From contig NZ_JBEPMA010000013.1 of NCBI RefSeq assembly GCF_040545475.1, positions 1 through 45,408 on the forward strand: a stretch of DNA of 45,408 nt, given 5' to 3'. A program made the position numbers and the translations under genes. The notes beneath the pieces were generated by a model. That model was not told where the DNA came from. It did not search any database and was given only the letters and a program-made list of their open reading frames with translations. The DNA comes from Peptoniphilus_A olsenii (lineage in GTDB: Bacteria; Bacillota; Clostridia; Tissierellales; Peptoniphilaceae). This document shows, one piece after another, positions 32,683 through 40,980 of this stretch. Within the stretch, counting starts at the first letter, position 1; the number at the start of each line of letters is the position of its first letter.

Positions 32683-33630
32683 TTATCCTCCAATACTACT
32701 CATGCTAGAATTTATATTTTCTCCTTCAAGTAAATGATGCTTCAAAGGTTTTTTAGCCAAAGCTTTTTCAATATAAATTCTAATATCTTCGCCATTTCTA
32801 AGTGGCCTCTTAATATCAATAACATTATCACTGTGAAGACAAGGTTTTAATTTGCCATCAGAAGTAAGTCTTATTCTGTTGCAATCACCACAAAAATTAT
32901 GGGATAAAGGATTGATAAAACCAACTCTTCCTAAAGAATTTTCAAGTTTATATAACTTAGCTGGCGAGTGAATGTCATCATTAGCAATTTTTATCAAATC
33001 AAAATTATTAATTATATCATCACTACTCAAAAATTTTTCCTTAGCATAATCTGATGTTGGCCCAATAGGCATTACTTCTATAAATCTTATATCAATATTT
33101 TTATCCATAGTAATATTTATAAAATCCTCTATCTCATCTTCATTTATGCCCTTGAGAAGCACAGTGTTTAATTTTACTTCTAGTCCAGCTTCAAAAGCAG
33201 CATCAATACCTTCGAGAACATCATCTAGTGAACCTGTAGTTAAACTATGAAATTTCTTGAGATTTAAAGTATCCAAAGAAATATTGACACGATTGAGTCC
33301 AGCTTTTTTTAGTTTTGTCGCTTTATCTTTTAGTAGAGATGCATTTGTAGTCATTGCCAAATCTTTAATTTTATCAATATTACCCAAAGATTCTATAAAA
33401 TGTTCCACCCCTTTTCTAAGAAGTGGCTCGCCGCCAGTTATACGAATTTTATCAACACCTTGTTCTACAAATACATGACTAATATAATATAGCTCTTCAA
33501 AAGTCAATATCTCACTATGCATTTTCTTTAATACACCAGTTGTAGGCATGCAGTATTTGCATCTGTAATTGCATAAATCTGTGATGGAAATTCTAAGGTA
33601 GTTTATTTTTCTATGAAATTTATCTAACAT
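32683..33630 (-). CDS. moaA: GTP 3',8-cyclase MoaA
   Basis: This is a 315-aa radical SAM enzyme that starts molybdopterin synthesis from GTP. The N-terminal cluster is CNYRCKYC, followed by RITGGEPLLRKG. The second cluster is FCGDCNRIRLTSDGKLKPCL, and the protein ends in the essential IGG. I place the start at ATG 33630 (MLDKFHRK). The longer reading frame adds 19 residues that do not match the family, and the spacing to AGGTATGTGAT is acceptable. It is the first gene of the leftward moa operon; the hairpin-repeat array begins about 200 bases upstream. Confidence 0.95.
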   Translation of the reverse strand: MLDKFHRKINYLRISITDLCNYRCKYCMPTTGVLKKMHSEILTFEELYYISHVFVEQGVDKIRITGGEPLLRKGVEHFIESLGNIDKIKDLAMTTNASLLKDKATKLKKAGLNRVNISLDTLNLKKFHSLTTGSLDDVLEGIDAAFEAGLEVKLNTVLLKGINEDEIEDFINITMDKNIDIRFIEVMPIGPTSDYAKEKFLSSDDIINNFDLIKIANDDIHSPAKLYKLENSLGRVGFINPLSHNFCGDCNRIRLTSDGKLKPCLHSDNVIDIKRPLRNGEDIRIYIEKALAKKPLKHHLLEGENINSSMSSIGG

Positions 33631-33856
33631 AATTATCACATACCTATTCTCAATGTAACACAAATCATTATTAATTAAGTATAACATAATTTGTCACTTT
33701 AGCGAAGAAATAAAATAAATTTAAATATATTTATTTTTGTCCCAGCTTGTCGTGTTTTATATGAATAAATTCATTAATAGTATTATAAATCTAAGTTTCA
33801 ATTAGGTCAAAGTAAAAAATTTCTATTTATTTATGCAGAACTACTCCTCGACATGT

Positions 33857-34059
33857 AGATTCCTCGACTTCAAACCCTTCGGGTTTTCCGCTCGGAATGA
33901 CAGTTGTGGGGATTGTAAGCGTCTATAGACTTTAATTTTTGGTAATTATCATTTTGTGCATTCCAATGACAATAGTAGAAATTAAAAGAAATCTCCGTCC
34001 AATGTCATCTCGACTAAAAAGCAGAGCGAACACATAAAGAGTCTTGCTTCTAGTGGAGA
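33857..34059. repeat. 203-bp direct repeat, first copy
   Basis: It begins AGATTCCTCGACTTCAAACC and runs without visible change to TAGTGGAGA. The second copy is exactly 870 bases downstream (34727-34929). It contains a CCCTTCGGG hairpin module, an unrelated spacer (GTCTATAGACTTTAATTTTT) and a GTCATCTCGACT module. Confidence 0.85.
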
Positions 34060-34062
34060 GAA

Positions 34063-34436
34063 TATTTCCCCTCCCATGTCATCCTGAGCGAAAGAAATCT
34101 GCCAAGATTTCTGAAGTCGAAGGATCTGCATGTGATGGAGAGAATTTGCATAGTTTTAAATAAAAAAGTATTCAAGCACCTAAACCACGAACAAGTATAG
34201 CAAAAAGTCGAAAATGATTTTTAACGGTTTGAGCGATAGCGAGTTTTAAAAATCCGACTTTTTGCAAGGTAAAGAAAAACTAAAGAGGCTAAAACTTTGT
34301 CTAAAAAAGGCGTGGGGTTTGGTTGGTTGCTCGAAGGAAGAATAAGATGGCAGTATAGAAAATATTTATTAAAAAGATTTTTTAATTATTCATACAGAGC
34401 GGCTACTATACAGGCAGATTCCTCGACTACAGTAAA
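34063..34436. repeat. Composite repeat arm A (inverted relative to 40095-40460)
   Basis: The order is: GTCATCCTGAGCG hairpin module, a spacer containing GTATTCAAGCACCTAAACCA and GCGTGGGGTTTGG, then a GCAGATTCCTCGACT module. The same arrangement occurs in reverse orientation at 40095-40460. Alignment is high but interrupted by one small insertion in each copy. Confidence 0.8.
34200..34265. repeat. 66-bp hairpin insertion inside composite repeat A
   Basis: Perfect 11-bp ends GCAAAAAGTCG and CGACTTTTTGC bracket an inner stem, ATTTTTAAC with GTTTTAAAAAT, and a GAGCGATAGCGAG loop. About 58 of these bases are missing from the otherwise matching element at 40 kb, so this is a small mobile or expandable palindrome inserted in the larger repeat. 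Confidence 0.65.
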
Positions 34437-34632
34437 TTCTTTTCAAGAATTCACTTCCGCTCGGAATGACAGTTAGAAGGGCTTTTAAACTGTTTTCAAC
34501 TGTCATCTCGACTAAAAAGCGTTGCGAACGCATAAAGAGTCTCGCTTGTGGTGGAGAGAATATTTCCCCTCCCATGTCATCCTGAGCGAAAGAAATCTGC
34601 CAAGATTTCTGAAGTCGAAGGATCTGCATGTG
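34422..34632. repeat. Second three-module hairpin set
   Basis: The modules in order are: GCAGATTCCTCGACT...CGGAATGACA (hairpin with TTCTTTTCAAGAA in place of CCCTTCGGG), GTCATCTCGACT with the GCGTTGCGAACGC stem, and GTCATCCTGAGCG with the AGAAATCT/AGATTTCT stem ending GGATCTGCATG. It matches the sets at 33857-34136 and 40.4-40.9 kb. Confidence 0.75.
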
Positions 34633-34726
34633 GTAAAGAGAATCTGTGGAGTTTAAATAAAAAATGTAGTGAAATAAGCATAAGAATAGTCTCTATTTAT
34701 TTTTACAGAACGGCTCCTACACAAGC

Positions 34727-34929
34727 AGATTCCTCGACTTCAAACCCTTCGGGTTTTCCGCTCGGAATGACAGTTGTGGGGATTGTAAGCGTCTATAGAC
34801 TTTAATTTTTGGTAATTATCATTTTGTGCATTCCAATGACAATAGTAGAAATTAAAAGAAATCTCCGTCCAATGTCATCTCGACTAAAAAGCAGAGCGAA
34901 CACATAAAGAGTCTTGCTTCTAGTGGAGA
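34727..34929. repeat. 203-bp direct repeat, second copy
   Basis: It appears identical, base for base, to 33857-34059. It is followed by AGAG and a truncated third module (GTCATCCCGAGTGAAAATC), after which the array ends. Confidence 0.85.
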
Positions 34930-35012
34930 AGAGAATATTTCCCACTCCCGAGTCATCCCGAGTGAAAATCAATTACGCACATCATTAAATCTATAAATTA
35001 GTAATTCAAAGC

Positions 35013-35041
35013 AAAAAAATAATGGCACTCCAAGAGCGCCA
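35013..35041 (-). terminator. Intrinsic terminator of the DUF3783 gene
   Basis: The minus strand has TGGCGCTC-ttg-GAGTGCCA followed by TTATTTTTTT, just after the stop at 35059. Confidence 0.85.
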
Positions 35042-35058
35042 ACATTTTCAAATAATAA

Positions 35059-35574
35059 TTATCTATGTCCAAAATATTCTTTAAAATTAGCGATACTTTT
35101 ATCCAACAATGCTTCATCTAGTTCTTTATTTCTAAGACTCATTGCTTCTTCTACAAGCATCTTTAATTTTAAATCTTTTGTTTCTTCTAAATTTTTTTGA
35201 GCAACTTGAACATATCCCCCAATTTTTCTAAATTTCATCACCATTCTATGTTCGTCTTCAATATGCCCAATTAAATAATCAAGAGTCCAATCTTTATTTG
35301 TGTCTGTAAGTACACATTTATGATTTACTACTACTCCATTAGATTTGAGTTTTAATAAAAATTCACGTAAAATTATTCTATCAAAATCTGAAAAGATTAA
35401 AAGTTCTCTTTTATCCTCTTCTATATTTGAACCATCCCCAATAAATAAGTCGCCTACTTTTTCATTTAGATCATCATTTGTTAAAAATCTAAGGTCAATC
35501 CCAAATTCCTTAGCGATTTTTTCAACAATTTTAGACCTTTCTTCACTTAGCCCATACACTAAAACTTTTTTCAT
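35059..35574 (-). CDS. DUF3783 domain protein
   Basis: This is a 171-aa protein. The central segment ELLIFSDFDRIILREFLLKL and the following PT-less loop NHKCVLTDTNKDWTL match the DUF3783 pattern seen in Firmicutes. The N-terminal part (VLVYGLSEERSKIVEKIA) resembles a small nucleotide- or response-type fold. The C-terminal 55 residues are charged and helical. The start is ATG 35574 after GGAGGAG; a TTG frame beginning at 35589 includes the ribosome site. Function is unknown. It lies between the left hairpin-repeat array and a glyoxalase-family gene. Confidence 0.8.
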   Translation of the reverse strand: MKKVLVYGLSEERSKIVEKIAKEFGIDLRFLTNDDLNEKVGDLFIGDGSNIEEDKRELLIFSDFDRIILREFLLKLKSNGVVVNHKCVLTDTNKDWTLDYLIGHIEDEHRMVMKFRKIGGYVQVAQKNLEETKDLKLKMLVEEAMSLRNKELDEALLDKSIANFKEYFGHR

Positions 35575-35643
35575 TTGCTCCTCCTTCAATCCTTATGTAA
35601 TTTTCATACCCCAATTGTTACTAAAATAACAAACTAACACTTT

Positions 35644-35670
35644 AAAAAAGTGTCACAAAAAGGCACTTTT
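35644..35670 (-). terminator. Intrinsic terminator of the glyoxalase-family gene
   Basis: On the minus strand AAAAGTG-cctttttgtga-CACTTTTTT follows the stop codon at 35673. The stem is short but has a proper T run. Confidence 0.6.
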
Positions 35671-35672
35671 AT

Positions 35673-36050
35673 TTATTTTTCTTGTATAATCTCAATTTTG
35701 TATCCATCTGGATCTTTTACAAAAAAGTAATTTGCCCCTCCATCAGAAAGACCAGAAAGTTCAGTTACTTCACAACCTTTTTGTAAAAGTTCTTCTCTAA
35801 AAGATTTTATATCTTCGTTAGAAATTGCAATATGTCCGTATCCATCTCCTAATTCGTAAGGTTTTTGTCTATCATAATTGTAAGTGAGTTCAAGTTCATA
35901 GTCTGAATTAGGAAGTTTTAAATATAGAAGTGTAAATTTATCTTTTGGAAAGTCTTTTCTGCTGCTCTCGATAAACCCTAGCATTTCTTTATAAAACCTT
36001 TCTGACTTTTCAAGATTCTTTACTCTCACGCAAGTGTGTAAAAATTTCAT
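35673..36050 (-). CDS. Glyoxalase I-like VOC family protein
   Basis: This is a 125-aa vicinal-oxygen-chelate protein, similar to lactoylglutathione lyase. HTCVRVKNLEKSERFYKEML carries the first metal His, YELELTYNYD the first Glu, GDGYGHIAISNEDI the second His and KDPDGYKIEIIQ the final Glu. All four metal ligands appear to be present and the length is typical. It would detoxify methylglyoxal or a related compound as a thiol adduct. It forms a leftward run with the lipid kinase and SDR genes. Confidence 0.88.
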   Translation of the reverse strand: MKFLHTCVRVKNLEKSERFYKEMLGFIESSRKDFPKDKFTLLYLKLPNSDYELELTYNYDRQKPYELGDGYGHIAISNEDIKSFREELLQKGCEVTELSGLSDGGANYFFVKDPDGYKIEIIQEK

Positions 36051-36104
36051 ATTATCCCTCCCCTATATTTCTACCAAAGAATATAATCATTCAATCAAAT
36101 AATA

Positions 36105-37007
36105 TTAACCTCCTATTAATTTACTTGGAAGATAAACTTCAATAAAATCTTTAACTACAGTTATTTTTACAGGCAAATAAGGCCCTTTATCGCCATCTAT
36201 ATCAACATTAATATTAGTATTTTTGATTGAAGTTATCTCAATATCTTTTGCAGAAAAATATTTAATATTTTCATTTTGTTCTGCCATCCCTGCTAATGCC
36301 GACCTAAATACAGATAACTTTTTTAATATAGAATCATCTGTTAAAATAAGTACTTTCGCTCTGCCTTCTTCATCTTTATTATCTTCAATGATTGTCAGTT
36401 TGCCCATCTTATTAGTAAGACTAACTATCAAATGATCTACATGACCTGTATAACTTCCTGTATCAGTAGCCACTTTTAGTTCATATTCTTCTGAGTCAAT
36501 TAATTTATCCACCGATTTTTTGGCATAAGCAAGTCCGCCAAATTTTGTCTTTTCCTCTACTGTTACTTCATGTATCGCTTCTGGTACTGCTCCTATCGAT
36601 AAGAACATGCTAAATACATTGTCATTGCAAATTCCAAGGTCTATTTTTTTAGATTTCTCAAATTTTATCGATCTTATTGCTCTATCTTTAATTTGCGAAA
36701 TTCCAAGACTTCTAGCAAGTAAATTTGCTGTTCCACCAGGAAAGATACAAAGTTTAGAATTAGAACTCGCCCTGTACATTCCAAGTAAGACTTCATTTAC
36801 AGTGCCATCGCCGCCATATACAGCAATTGAGTGATAACCTTCTTTAGATGCATTTTCAGAAAGTTCAGCTGCATGTCCTTCTCTTTTTGTCTTGGCGAGA
36901 ACAACTTCATCAAAATATTTATTTAAATGTTTTTCAATCCTTTTTAAATAATGATTCGCACCTTCATTGCCAGCTGTTGGATTATAAATTAATATAATAT
37001 TTTTCAT
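36105..37007 (-). CDS. Diacylglycerol kinase-family lipid kinase (YegS/DgkB type)
   Basis: This is a 300-aa lipid kinase. It begins IILIYNPTAGNEGAN (nucleotide-binding start), has YGGDGTVNEVLLG (the GGDGT motif) and FPGGTANLLARSLGI. The C-terminal beta-rich half ends with a VDIDGD motif and a PVKITV segment. It phosphorylates diacylglycerol or a related lipid at the membrane. The ATG follows AAAGGTGA. It lies 13 bases downstream of the SDR gene and is probably co-transcribed with it. Confidence 0.9.
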   Translation of the reverse strand: MKNIILIYNPTAGNEGANHYLKRIEKHLNKYFDEVVLAKTKREGHAAELSENASKEGYHSIAVYGGDGTVNEVLLGMYRASSNSKLCIFPGGTANLLARSLGISQIKDRAIRSIKFEKSKKIDLGICNDNVFSMFLSIGAVPEAIHEVTVEEKTKFGGLAYAKKSVDKLIDSEEYELKVATDTGSYTGHVDHLIVSLTNKMGKLTIIEDNKDEEGRAKVLILTDDSILKKLSVFRSALAGMAEQNENIKYFSAKDIEITSIKNTNINVDIDGDKGPYLPVKITVVKDFIEVYLPSKLIGG

Positions 37008-37020
37008 ATCTTCACCTTTT

Positions 37021-37755
37021 CTAATAAACTATCATGCCACCATTTGGTGAAATTATTTGTCCTGTCATATATGAATTCTTTTCTGAAATCATAAAAGCCA
37101 CAATTTCCGCTATTTCTTGTGTTGTTGCAAGTCTACCCATGGGTATATCTTCTGAAAGTATACATAAATTTTCTTCTCCTATAGAGTTTGTCATTGGAGT
37201 ATCGACTGCCCCGGGTGCAATAGCATTTACAGTTATTCCCGAATAACCAAGCTCTTGAGCTAGTGCTTTTGTGAGTGCATTGATAGCTCCTTTTGTAGCA
37301 GAGTAATGGCACTCCATTGCACCTCCCACAATCCCCCATATGGAAGTTATATTTAATATTTTGCCGCTATGCTTATTTAACATATAAGGTAGGGCTGCAT
37401 GTATACAATTATAAACTCCCTTTACATTGACATCAAAAATATTGTCCCATGTTTTCTCGTCAATATCTTGAAACAGACTATAGCTTGAAACTCCAGCATT
37501 ATTAATCAAAATATCCACGCCCTTATATTTTCTTTCTACTTCTTTAAACATATTATGGACTTCTTTAAATTTTGTAATATCAGCTTTTATAGCGAGAGCA
37601 TCATTGTGATTTTTCCTTATTTCACTTTCTAAATTTTTAGCTTCTCTTTCACTTTGATTGTAATTAATAATTATTCTGTAATCATCATCAGAGAGCCTTC
37701 TGGCTATTTCAGCACCAATGCCTCTAGATGAACCTGTAATTAGAACTGTTTTCAT
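37021..37755 (-). CDS. Short-chain dehydrogenase/reductase (FabG-like)
   Basis: This is a 244-aa SDR. TGSSRGIG (residues 7-14) binds NAD(P), NNAGVSSYS is the structural NNAG, and NITSIWG with YSATKGA supplies the catalytic Ser, Tyr and Lys. A C-terminal IAPGAVDTPM follows. It resembles 3-oxoacyl-ACP reductase, but there are no fatty acid genes nearby and substrates of such orphans vary. The ATG follows TGAGGTGA. It is the first gene of the leftward SDR-lipid kinase-glyoxalase run and divergent from degV. Confidence 0.88.
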   Translation of the reverse strand: MKTVLITGSSRGIGAEIARRLSDDDYRIIINYNQSEREAKNLESEIRKNHNDALAIKADITKFKEVHNMFKEVERKYKGVDILINNAGVSSYSLFQDIDEKTWDNIFDVNVKGVYNCIHAALPYMLNKHSGKILNITSIWGIVGGAMECHYSATKGAINALTKALAQELGYSGITVNAIAPGAVDTPMTNSIGEENLCILSEDIPMGRLATTQEIAEIVAFMISEKNSYMTGQIISPNGGMIVY

Positions 37756-37772
37756 TATTCACCTCAAAATAC

Positions 37773-37801
37773 TTGTAACCTTTACGTCTTTGCGATATTA
37801 T
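37773..37801 (+). promoter_or_regulatory. Promoter of the DegV gene
   Basis: TTGTAA (37773-37778), a 17-base spacer and TATTAT (37796-37801) lie 27 bases before the ATG. Confidence 0.6.
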
Positions 37802-37828
37802 ATAAAAAAAGATTAAAGGAAGGTAACT

Positions 37829-38698
37829 ATGAATAATTATATAATATCTACTGACACTTGTGTAGATTTTGAGAAATCTTATTGTGACGAAAATAATCTA
37901 AATCTTGTGCCAATTAATGTAATCATCGATGATGAATTTTACAATTCCTACGATCTTGATTTGGACGAGTTTTATTCTCATCTTAAAAGTGGTGAAAACA
38001 TAACTACAACAGCGTCTAACCCACAAACATTTGAGGATTCTTTTGAAAATATATTAAAACAAGGACAAGATATTTTACATATTGCGTTCTCAGGGGCATT
38101 ATCCTCTTCTTTTGGAAATGCAAATTTTGCAATAAATAATCTAAAAGAAAAATATCCCGAAAGAAAAATTATTTTAATAGACTCCAAGGCTGCAACTAAT
38201 TGTCAATCATTACTTGTCGATATTGCAGTTGAGATGAAAAAAGAAGGAAAAAATATTGATGAAGTTGCAAATAAAATAATAGAACTCACAGAAAGATTTG
38301 ATGTTGACTTTATAATCAAAGATTTATTTTTCTTGCATAAGGGTGGACGTGTATCAAAATCACAAGCAGTACTTGGCACTGCTCTTAATATCAACCCTAT
38401 TCTCACTTTGAATAGAGAAGGAAAAATTGTCCAAACAGATAAGGTTCGTACAAGGAAAAAAGCAGTCAAGAAAATTTTTGACAAATTTGTCGAATACTAT
38501 GACAGAGACTTTAAATCTAAAATATTTATATCCCACGGAAATTCAAAAGAAGAAGCCGAGCAACTTAGGGATAAAATACTAGAATATGACAAAGATGTTC
38601 AGGTAGTTCTCCTTAACGAGTCAATTACAATAGCCTCACATACAGGCCCTGGAACTCTTTTGATATCATATATATCTACAAATCCAAAGATAGATTGA
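37829..38698 (+). CDS. DegV family fatty-acid-binding protein
   Basis: This is a 289-aa DegV protein (FakB-type), which binds a fatty acid for phosphorylation by FakA. YIISTDTCVDFEKSY opens the protein and TTASNPQTFEDSF contains the TSQP-like loop. HIAFSGALSSSFGNAN is the fatty-acid head-group site; FLHKGGRVSKSQAV and SHTGPGTLLISY close the family pattern. The ATG follows AAAGGAAGG. It is a single-gene unit with its own promoter and terminator. No fakA is in the window. Confidence 0.92.
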   Translation: MNNYIISTDTCVDFEKSYCDENNLNLVPINVIIDDEFYNSYDLDLDEFYSHLKSGENITTTASNPQTFEDSFENILKQGQDILHIAFSGALSSSFGNANFAINNLKEKYPERKIILIDSKAATNCQSLLVDIAVEMKKEGKNIDEVANKIIELTERFDVDFIIKDLFFLHKGGRVSKSQAVLGTALNINPILTLNREGKIVQTDKVRTRKKAVKKIFDKFVEYYDRDFKSKIFISHGNSKEEAEQLRDKILEYDKDVQVVLLNESITIASHTGPGTLLISYISTNPKID

Positions 38699-38702
38699 TT
38701 AA

Positions 38703-38752
38703 ATTCCCGCGAAAATTTAAGTATTATAGCTTGGATTTTTACGGGATTTTTT
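38703..38752 (+). terminator. Intrinsic terminator of the DegV gene
   Basis: TCCCGcGAAAAT pairs with GATTTTtaCGGGA around a long AT loop, followed by TTTTTT. Confidence 0.8.
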
Positions 38753-38775
38753 ATAATAATTGGATAATTATATAA

Positions 38776-38805
38776 TTGTACTTTATTCTATTTGTAGGAT
38801 ATAAT
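38776..38805 (+). promoter_or_regulatory. Promoter of the GAPDH gene
   Basis: TTGTAC (38776-38781), an 18-base spacer and TATAAT (38800-38805) lie 46 bases before the chosen start codon. Confidence 0.7.
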
Positions 38806-38851
38806 GATATTATTACTAGGTTATAAAAACATTTATATACAGGAGGTTTTT

Positions 38852-39871
38852 ATGAAAAAGAATGTAGGGATAATGGGATTTGGTAGAATTGGACGAGATG
38901 CTCTTAGAATTTGGGCACTTCGCGAAAATCCAGAATTTGAAATAACTTATGTTGCTGTTAGAAATATAGAGAGCACTCTAAAAGAAAGAATGCATCTATT
39001 TAAATTTGACACTATTTACAGACAATTCCCCGGTGAACTTGAATTTGTAGAAGACGGAATGATTGTAAATGGCAAAAAAGTAACTTTTGTTGAATCTAAA
39101 ACACCAGCTGAAATGGACTGGAAATCACTAGGAGTAGAGATAGTAATAGACTCATCAGGTGCTTTCAAAGACAGAGAAAAAGCAATGGGCCATATAGAAA
39201 ATGGGGCCAAAAAAGTAATCTTGACATCTCCAGGTAAAGGAGACGACCTAACAGTAGTACTAGGAGTAAATGATGACAAATACGATTCAGAAAATCATCA
39301 TATTATATCCAATGCAAGTTGTACAACAAACTGTCTAGCACCAGTAACTAAAGTTATTTTAGAAAACTTTGGAATCAGAAAAGGACTAATGTCTACAGTA
39401 CACGCTTATACAAATGACCAAAACATTCACGATGCAGTTCACAAAAAAGATATGAGACGTGCAAGAATGGGTGCAGAAAATATTATACCGACATCCACAG
39501 GAGCTGCAAAAGCAGTGGGCAAAGTAATACCTGAAGTTGATGGCATACTAACAGGATTCGCACTAAGAGTACCTGTTCCTACAGGATCACTAGTGGATGT
39601 GACATTTGAACTCGAAAAAGAAGCAACAGTAGAAGAAATAAATGCTGCAATAAAAAAAGCTTCCGAAAACGAACTTAAAGGAATACTTGCTTATTCAGAA
39701 GATGAACTTGTTTCTTCAGATATTATAGGAAACAAACACTCTTCAATCTTTGATTCAAAACTTACAACAGTTAACGGAAATATGGTTAAACTTATATCTT
39801 GGTATGATAACGAATGGGGTTATACAGAGAGAGTTATTGACTTAACTGAAAAAATTGCAAAACAAATGTGA
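38852..39871 (+). CDS. gap: Glyceraldehyde-3-phosphate dehydrogenase, type I
   Basis: This is a 339-aa glycolytic NAD-dependent enzyme. VGIMGFGRIGR is the Rossmann start, and SNASCTTNCLAP carries the catalytic Cys. The phosphate-binding residues are in HAYTNDQNIHD and STGAAKAVGKVIPE, and WYDNEWGYTERV is the conserved C-terminal motif. The start is the ATG at 38852 after AGGAGG. A reading frame beginning at 38804 overlaps the promoter -10 and cannot be the real start. It is a monocistronic gene with a strong promoter and terminator, as expected for a highly expressed enzyme. Confidence 0.96.
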   Translation: MKKNVGIMGFGRIGRDALRIWALRENPEFEITYVAVRNIESTLKERMHLFKFDTIYRQFPGELEFVEDGMIVNGKKVTFVESKTPAEMDWKSLGVEIVIDSSGAFKDREKAMGHIENGAKKVILTSPGKGDDLTVVLGVNDDKYDSENHHIISNASCTTNCLAPVTKVILENFGIRKGLMSTVHAYTNDQNIHDAVHKKDMRRARMGAENIIPTSTGAAKAVGKVIPEVDGILTGFALRVPVPTGSLVDVTFELEKEATVEEINAAIKKASENELKGILAYSEDELVSSDIIGNKHSSIFDSKLTTVNGNMVKLISWYDNEWGYTERVIDLTEKIAKQM

Positions 39872-39878
39872 TTTTTTA

Positions 39879-39905
39879 AGGAGCTACTCAGGTAGCTCCT
39901 TTTTT
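39879..39905 (+). terminator. Intrinsic terminator of the GAPDH gene
   Basis: A perfect 9-bp GC-containing stem, AGGAGCTAC / GTAGCTCCT, with loop TCAG and five further T residues starts seven bases after the stop codon. Confidence 0.95.
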
Positions 39906-40094
39906 GATATAGAAAATTAATTGAAAGCTTTTTCTTATTCTTTCACTACACTTTCTATTAACATTGACAAACTCTCTTTACCACATGAAAAAATATTTAT
40001 GTATTTGCAAAGCTTCTTAGTTGAGATGACATTGGAAAGAGCAACGACAACCCCTACAACTGTAATCCCGAGCGGAGAACCCGAAGGGTTTGGA

Positions 40095-40460
40095 GTCGAG
40101 GAATCTACCTGTAGAGTAGCCGCTCTGTATGAATAATTAAAAAATCTTTTTAATAAATATTTTCTATACTGCCATCTTATTCTTCTTTCGAAGGAAAGGA
40201 AAGGAGGCCTCGCAGCGAAAGCGGAATGCCCACTTTCCTTCCTTCGAGCTACCAACAAAACCCCCACGCCTTTTTTAGACAAAGTTTTAGCCTCTTTAGT
40301 TTTTCATTTTCGCCTTTTTGCTATAATTGTTCGTGGTTTAGGTGCTTGAATACTTTTTTATTTAAAACTATGCAGATTCTCTCCATCACATGCAGATCCT
40401 TCGACTTCAGAAATCTTGGCAGATTTCTTTCGCTCAGGATGACATGGGACGGGGAAATAT
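40095..40460. repeat. Composite repeat arm B (inverted copy of 34063-34436)
   Basis: It reads, in reverse, the same modules as arm A: GTCGAGGAATCT at the left, the spacer with CCCCACGCCTTTTTTAGAC and TGGTTTAGGTGCTTGAATAC, and the GGATCC-less TCCTTCGACTTCAGAAATCT module ending GATGACATGGGA. It differs from arm A by a 55-base insertion at about 40189-40246 and lacks the 34200-34265 palindrome. Confidence 0.8.
40189..40246. repeat. Hairpin insertion inside composite repeat B
   Basis: CGAAGGAAAGGAAAG at the left pairs with CTTTCCTTCCTTCG at the right (one bulge). The loop carries CGCAGCGAAAGCG. The matching position in arm A has only CTCGAAGGAAGAATAAG, so the hairpin is an insertion specific to this copy. 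Confidence 0.6.
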
Positions 40461-40905
40461 TCTCTCCATCGCATGCAAGACTTTTTATGCGTTCGCACGC
40501 TTTTTAGTCGAGATGACATTGGAAATATCAACGTCAACTCCTACAACTGTCATTCCGAGCGGAGAACCCGAAGGGTTCGTAGTCGAGGAATCTGCCCGTA
40601 CAGTAGTCGTTCTGTAAATATTAATAGAAATCTTTTCTTGAACTTTTTCACCACTTTTTTATTTTAAACTTTACAAATACTCTCCATCACATGCAGATCC
40701 TTCGACTTCAGAAATCTTGGAAGATTTCTTCCGCTCAGGATGACATGGGACGGGGGAAATTCTCTCCATCACATGCAAGACTTTTTATGCGTTCGCACGC
40801 TTTTTAGTCGAGATGACATTGGAAAGATCACGAAAACCCCCACAACTGTCATTCCGAGCGGAGAACCCGAAGGGTTCGTAGTCGAGGAATCTGCCTGTAT
40901 AGGGG
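40386..40905. repeat. Two tandem three-module hairpin sets (inverted orientation)
   Basis: Each set has TCCTTCGACTTCAGAAATCT...CAGGATGACATGGGA, then ATGCGTTCGCACGCTTTTTA with AGTCGAGATGACATTGGA, then TGTCATTCCGAGCGGAGAAC with CCGAAGGGTTCGTAGTCGAG. The sets start near 40386 and 40687 (about 300-base period) and are nearly identical. Confidence 0.8.
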
Positions 40906-40928
40906 TAGTTTTGTATAAATATTTATAT

Positions 40929-40980
40929 AAAAAAAGTAAAATTGAGCCTGTATTTTACTATTTAACTCAATTTTGCTTTT
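40929..40980 (-). terminator. Intrinsic terminator of oligoendopeptidase F
   Basis: AAAAGcAAAATTGAG on the minus strand pairs with CTCAATTTTaCTTTTTTT across a 19-base loop; the T run suits termination of the leftward gene ending at 41039. The A/T-rich ends may also block transcription from the repeat side. Confidence 0.75.

Larger units (their letters stand above)
33631..35058. other. 1.4-kb non-coding repeat region between moaA and the DUF3783 gene
   Basis: This stretch holds only dispersed-repeat material plus the DUF3783 terminator. ORFs that can be drawn here run through the palindromes and are not convincing genes. The first 200 bases next to moaA are AT-rich and should carry the moaA promoter, which I could not fix. 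Confidence 0.75.

Noticed and set aside
34390..34805. ORFs of about 80 residues within the left repeat array
   Set aside because: They run through palindromic repeats, lack ribosome sites, and similar frames recur at each repeat copy; they are by-products of the repeats.
33857..34980. CRISPR array
   Set aside because: The repeats are long composite hairpins with unequal spacing and no unique equal-length spacers, and no cas genes are nearby.
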